From positions 8,193,501 through 8,257,500 of the forward strand of contig NC_088303.1 in assembly GCF_032854445.1 (NCBI RefSeq): a stretch of DNA of 64,000 nt, read 5' to 3'. Made by a program: the position numbers and the translations under genes. The DNA is from Liolophura sinensis. Lineage: Eukaryota > Mollusca > Polyplacophora > Chitonida > Chitonidae. The notes under the pieces are model-generated. The model worked only from the letters and a program-made list of their open reading frames with translations, ran no database searches and was not told the DNA's origin. Positions 61,187-64,000 of this stretch are shown here, piece after piece (positions within the stretch are counted from its first letter, which is position 1; every line of letters starts with the position of its first letter).

Positions 61187-62854
61187 TCGCTACAGGGCCG
61201 GGAGAGACCTTGACGTCACAGGCCTATGCGTCACAGGACTGTGCTCTAAATCAGAACGCAGCCGATGAGGTCCCGTAAGGGTTCCATCAATCTGTACGGT
61301 AGACTCGACTAATCTGGGCTCGAGTAGCAGTTAAACTACATGTACATGAAAAGGTAACCTTGTTTTATTTACTTGCGTGATCGTGAAAAGATAAGTCAAA
61401 ATAAATAATTTGAGTATTATCTCAAAGCCTGTAAAGCATATATGAATGATTACATTTCCATGTGACCAGCACAGGCAGCTGGCTGTGGCTGAAATCGATG
61501 TTTCTATTTTTAGACGCGTTGCCATACTGGCCGCGTTGTGATTATGAAAGCTGTTCAGTCCAGTTTATCTGTAGTTACCTAATGCACACTGACTCTAAGG
61601 ACGTTCTCGTTGGACAGTTGGCCTAACCGATTTTCCGGTTAGCCAAATTGATACCGCACGTAACAGTTGCGCGACCGACGGTTTCGTTTGCGCCAAATTT
61701 CGCTGCCTGGTATAACATGATCACAAAAGGTCCCCAAGAAACTTCAGCAAGTTTTTATTGATTTGAATGGTGTTTTACGCTGTACTCAAGATTATTTAAC
61801 TTATATGAGGGCAGCCAGCATTATGGTGTGAGGAAACCAAGCAGAACACAGGAGAAACCCACAACCATCTGCTAACCATCTGCTAACCACCTTGGACAGG
61901 GAGGCCCTCGATATCGCAGTTGAGTGAGTGACTGAGTGAGTGCTTGGGGTTTAAAATCGTACTTGACAATTTTTCAGTCATATGACAAGGAAGGAGTCCT
62001 TAGAGTGCATGTAATGTGCCTCCTTGTTGCAGGACGGATTTCCATCGCTCTTTTATCTAGTGCTGCTTCAATGAGACTTACCGCAGGCAAGTAAGTCATT
62101 ATACTGATGCAGGTCAATCAATCATTGCACTATCCCCTTAAAGCTGAACGCCAAGCGAGGAAGTTACAACTTCCTCTTTTAAAGTCTTAGGTGTGACTCG
62201 ACCCAGGATTGAACCTGGATCTACCGCTCCCGTAACGGACGCTCTAGCAAATGTCCTATCGGGGCCGGTAATATTGCAGTAGAGGATTGGCATTAATGGG
62301 TGACGTGAAAATGGCTGTATAATAATCACTTTATAAGAGTAAACAGGACATTGTGTCAGATTTTGTCGAAAATGTAGTCCAAGTAGAAAAGTAAGTCAAA
62401 AAATGGCTGGTGCCTTTTTCCAACAAATTTCAGAGATGCTTTAAGAGGTGCCACCTGTTCTTTGCTCCATATGCTTACATAGGCACATATCAACAGACCG
62501 TATTCCCACCTTAAGTTTTAACATGTTTTGTCTGATTCTCATCGAGTCATTTACTTCACTGGGCCACTTAAAGAGTTTTTTGTGAAGTTTGACTAATTAA
62601 GGTGTTGGTATCAAAAGTGTCAATTTAAGGAATTGAAAGTGCATTTTCACAAACCAAACTTTAGGGGAAATAAGGTTGTAGGGTATTAAACTGTTTCTGG
62701 ATTGAAACACCTTTGGTGGAATACATGTAGATGTAGCTACTTGAAAACTTGCTCACACAGAAACTCACCACTTGGCGAGAGGTCCCATGACTGTGGGGTG
62801 CTCTGTGATAAATGTGGGGTTCACACAGGTTGGCTCAATGTAGTCACCTACCAA
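55089..62854 (-). CDS. KARS1: Lysyl-tRNA synthetase, last four coding exons
   Basis: Minus-strand exons in transcript order are 62769-62854 (LVGDYIEP to MGPLAK), 59887-60013 ([35 protein letters not shown]), 55770-55913 ([43 protein letters not shown]) and 55089-55178 ([10 protein letters not shown] to a TGA stop). Phases agree at every junction and each intron has GT-AG ends, giving 148 codons plus stop. GWGMGIDR is class II synthetase motif 3, which binds ATP, and the LysRS-specific AYTELNDP is present, so this is the C-terminal catalytic core of the class IIb enzyme that charges tRNA-Lys. The N-terminal exons lie beyond the window. The gene is convergent with the homeobox array and its introns are unusually repeat-laden. 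Confidence 0.95.
55541..55707. repeat. About 41-bp tandem repeat, four copies, in the last KARS intron
   Basis: Units of the type TCTGCCTGAAAAGCCCAAG plus ATATAGGATATACTAAAGTAG, diverged from one another, end about 60 bases from the exon at 55770. Confidence 0.8.
56191..58785. repeat. 50/54-bp minisatellite with 412-bp higher-order repeats in a KARS intron
   Basis: About 50 head-to-tail units containing GTGCAGTCAGCTGTCGTGG, GTAGTGATCA and GGAACTTG. Two variants alternate: a 50-bp form with CTTTTGTATGTAG and a 54-bp form with GTACACGTATATAG. From about 57576 a block of five 50-bp and three 54-bp units (412 bp) recurs at 57988 and 58400 with almost no change. The many overlapping open frames result from a period not divisible by three. 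Confidence 0.95.
58786..59713. other. KARS intron, nothing recognised
   Basis: Intron sequence between the 50/54-bp minisatellite and the 38-bp repeat. No exon or mobile element that I can support. Confidence 0.5.
59714..59865. repeat. 38-bp tandem repeat, four copies, beside a KARS exon
   Basis: Units start TCAGAACAAGGGCACCCAT at 59714, 59752, 59790 and 59828 (last diverged) and contain TCTGGTATAGCTGGTG. The block ends about 20 bases from the donor of the exon 59887-60013. Confidence 0.88.
60014..60667. other. KARS intron, nothing recognised
   Basis: Sequence between the exon at 59887-60013 and the TIR transposon. No supported feature. Confidence 0.5.
60668..61709. mobile_element. Non-autonomous TIR DNA transposon, 1042 bp
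   Basis: Perfect 18-bp terminal inverted repeats CAGGCAGCGAAATTTGGC, flanked on both sides by GTATAA (60662-60667 and 61710-61715), a target-site duplication of at least 6 bp. Subterminal repeats with CCTAACCGAT and CGGTTA occur at both ends, a hAT-like layout. The longest open frame (60748-61098, 116 codons) has no recognisable transposase motif. A (TA)n run is at 61153-61185. It lies in a KARS intron. Confidence 0.85.
61153..61185. repeat. (TA)n microsatellite
   Basis: Uninterrupted TA dinucleotides of about 33 bp inside the TIR transposon. Confidence 0.95.
61750..61915 (+). mobile_element. SINE-like copy of the 5862-6025 family
   Basis: TTTTTATTGATTTGAATGG, GTGTTTTACGCTGTACTCAAG, GGGCAGCCAGCATTATGG and CACAACCATCTGCTAACC follow the family order, with a short duplication of CCATCTGCTAACC near the end. 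It is diverged from the other copies. Confidence 0.8.
61922..62275 (-). mobile_element. tRNA-derived SINE, nearly full length
   Basis: Read on the minus strand it begins GGCCCCGATAGGACATTTGC near 62272 and has GGTTCAATCCTGGGTCGAG near 62207-62225, a tRNA-type B box and T arm. A body with ACTTTAAAAGAGGAAG follows, then a tail TTTTTCAGTCATATGAC read from the + strand, TTAAAATCGTACTT and (TGAG)n. The tRNA-like head is mutated, so it is a SINE and not a tRNA gene. The fragments at 16857-17135 and 6866-6928 belong to the same or a related family. Confidence 0.85.
62276..62768. other. KARS intron, nothing recognised
   Basis: Sequence between the SINE and the KARS exon 62769-62854. No supported feature. 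Confidence 0.5.
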
Positions 62855-62892
62855 CTGAAACAGAGAATGTTGTGTTATGTTTGACCAATGAG

Positions 62893-64000
62893 CTGATTAA
62901 CAGCTCACTGAATGATGAAACTAACCCATCTAAAGCTCACTGAATGGTGAACCTAACCCATCTAAAGCTCACTGAATGGTGAACCTAACCCATCTAAAGC
63001 TCACTGAATGGTGAACCTAACCCATCTAAAGCTCACTGAATGGTGAACCTAGCCCATCTAAAGCTCATTGAATGGTCAACCTAACCCATCTAAAGCTCAC
63101 TGAATGGTGAACCTAACCCATCTAAAGCTCACTGAATGCTAAACCTAACCCATCTAAAGCTCACTGAATGGTGAACCTAACCCATCTAAAGCTCACTGAA
63201 TGGTGAACGTAACCCATCTAAAGCTCACTGAATGGTGAACCTAACCCATCTAAAGCTCACTGAATGGTGAACCTAACCCATCTAAAGCTCACTGAATGCT
63301 AAATCTAACCCATCTTAAGCTCAATGAATGGTGAACCTAACCCATCTAAGCTCACTGAATGGTGAACCTAACCCATCTAAAGCTCATTGAATGGTGAACC
63401 TAGCCCATCTAAAGCTCATTGAATGGTGAACCTAGCCCATCTAAAGCTCACTGAAAGATGAACCTAACCCATCTAAAGCTCACTGAATGGTGAACCTAAC
63501 CCATCTAAAGCTCATTGAATGGTGAACCTAACCCATCTAAAGCTCACTGAAAGATGAACCTAACCCATCTAAAGCTCACTGAATGGTGAACCTAGCCCAT
63601 CTAAAGCTCACTGAATGGTGAAACTAACCCATCTAAAGCTCACTGAATGGTGAACCTAACCCATCTAAAGCTCACTGAATGGTGAACCTAACCCATCTAA
63701 ACCTCACTGAATGGTGAACCTAACCCATCTAAAGCTCACTGAATGGTGAACCTAACCCATCTAAAGCTCACTGAATGGTGAACGTAACCCATCTAAGCTC
63801 ACTGAATGATGAACCTAACCCATCTAAAGCTCACTGAATGGTGAACCTAACCCATCTAAAGCTCACTGAATGGTGAACCTAACCCATCTAAAGCTCATTG
63901 AATGGTGAACCTAACCCATCTAAAGCTCACTGAATGATGAACCTAGCCCATCTAAAGCTCACTGAAAGATGAACCTAACCCATCTAAAGCTCACTGAATG
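62893..64000. repeat. 32-bp minisatellite running off the window end
   Basis: About 34 head-to-tail units containing AGCTCACTGAATGGTGAACC and TAACCCATCTAA with few substitutions. It starts about 40 bases from the KARS exon 62769-62854 on its upstream side, so it sits in the next KARS intron. The word CCTAACCC inside each unit is not a telomeric repeat. Confidence 0.93.

Noticed and set aside
62893-64000. CCTAACCC words suggesting telomeric repeat
   Set aside because: They occur once per 32-bp unit without runs of the 6-bp telomere repeat, so this is an interstitial minisatellite.
1-64000. CRISPR-like arrays
   Set aside because: The tandem repeats have no unique spacers of constant length, and the DNA is clearly eukaryotic with spliced genes.

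Overview
Eukaryotic (animal) genomic DNA with short spliced exons, GT-AG introns, AATAAA/ATTAAA poly(A) signals, several minisatellites and nested transposons. Repeated GGGAGATAACC-type inverted repeats and tRNA-derived SINEs with a TTTAACG(C/T)CGTACT core look like those I associate with molluscs or other lophotrochozoans. The lysyl-tRNA synthetase exons are ordinary metazoan. I infer a marine lophotrochozoan, most likely a mollusc, from pattern memory only.

Layout. 1-5040 and 11823-12530: a degenerate satellite of about 56-58 bp units, split by a dead Ty3/gypsy-type LTR retrotransposon (5046-11822) that itself carries two short SINE-like insertions with target-site duplications. 12880-15505: last two exons of an unrecognised cysteine-rich gene (+), with minisatellites filling the intron. 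16040-16630: a cluster of CACGTG palindromes, partly from an 81-bp duplication, with a TATA-like box. 16857-18628: SINE pieces in otherwise featureless DNA.

18829-52700 is the main event: a head-to-tail array of 12 copies (U1-U12) of a three-exon PRD-class (paired-like, Q50) homeobox gene on the + strand, plus an exon-3-only relic (U0) upstream. The period is about 2.69 kb for U1-U3 and about 2.84 kb for U4-U11. Every unit carries its own TATA box 107-108 bp before the ATG, introns of about 130 and 116 bp, and an ATTAAA signal. U1, U3, U4, U5, U7, U8, U9 and U10 are intact (267 aa). U6 has a frameshifted C-terminus. U2, U11 and U12 are broken. Central copies are nearly identical and edge copies decayed, the pattern expected from unequal crossing-over or gene conversion.

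53338-54806: a foldback DNA-transposon relic. 55089-62854: the last four coding exons of cytoplasmic-type lysyl-tRNA synthetase (KARS) on the minus strand, convergent with the array. Its introns hold a 50/54-bp minisatellite with 412-bp higher-order repeats, a 38-bp repeat, a 1042-bp TIR transposon and SINEs. A 32-bp minisatellite runs off the window end from about 62893.

The homeobox array is the candidate undescribed system: many near-identical transcription-factor genes, each with its own promoter, comparable in architecture (not homology) to DUX4/D4Z4 or Rhox/Obox-type arrays of mammals.
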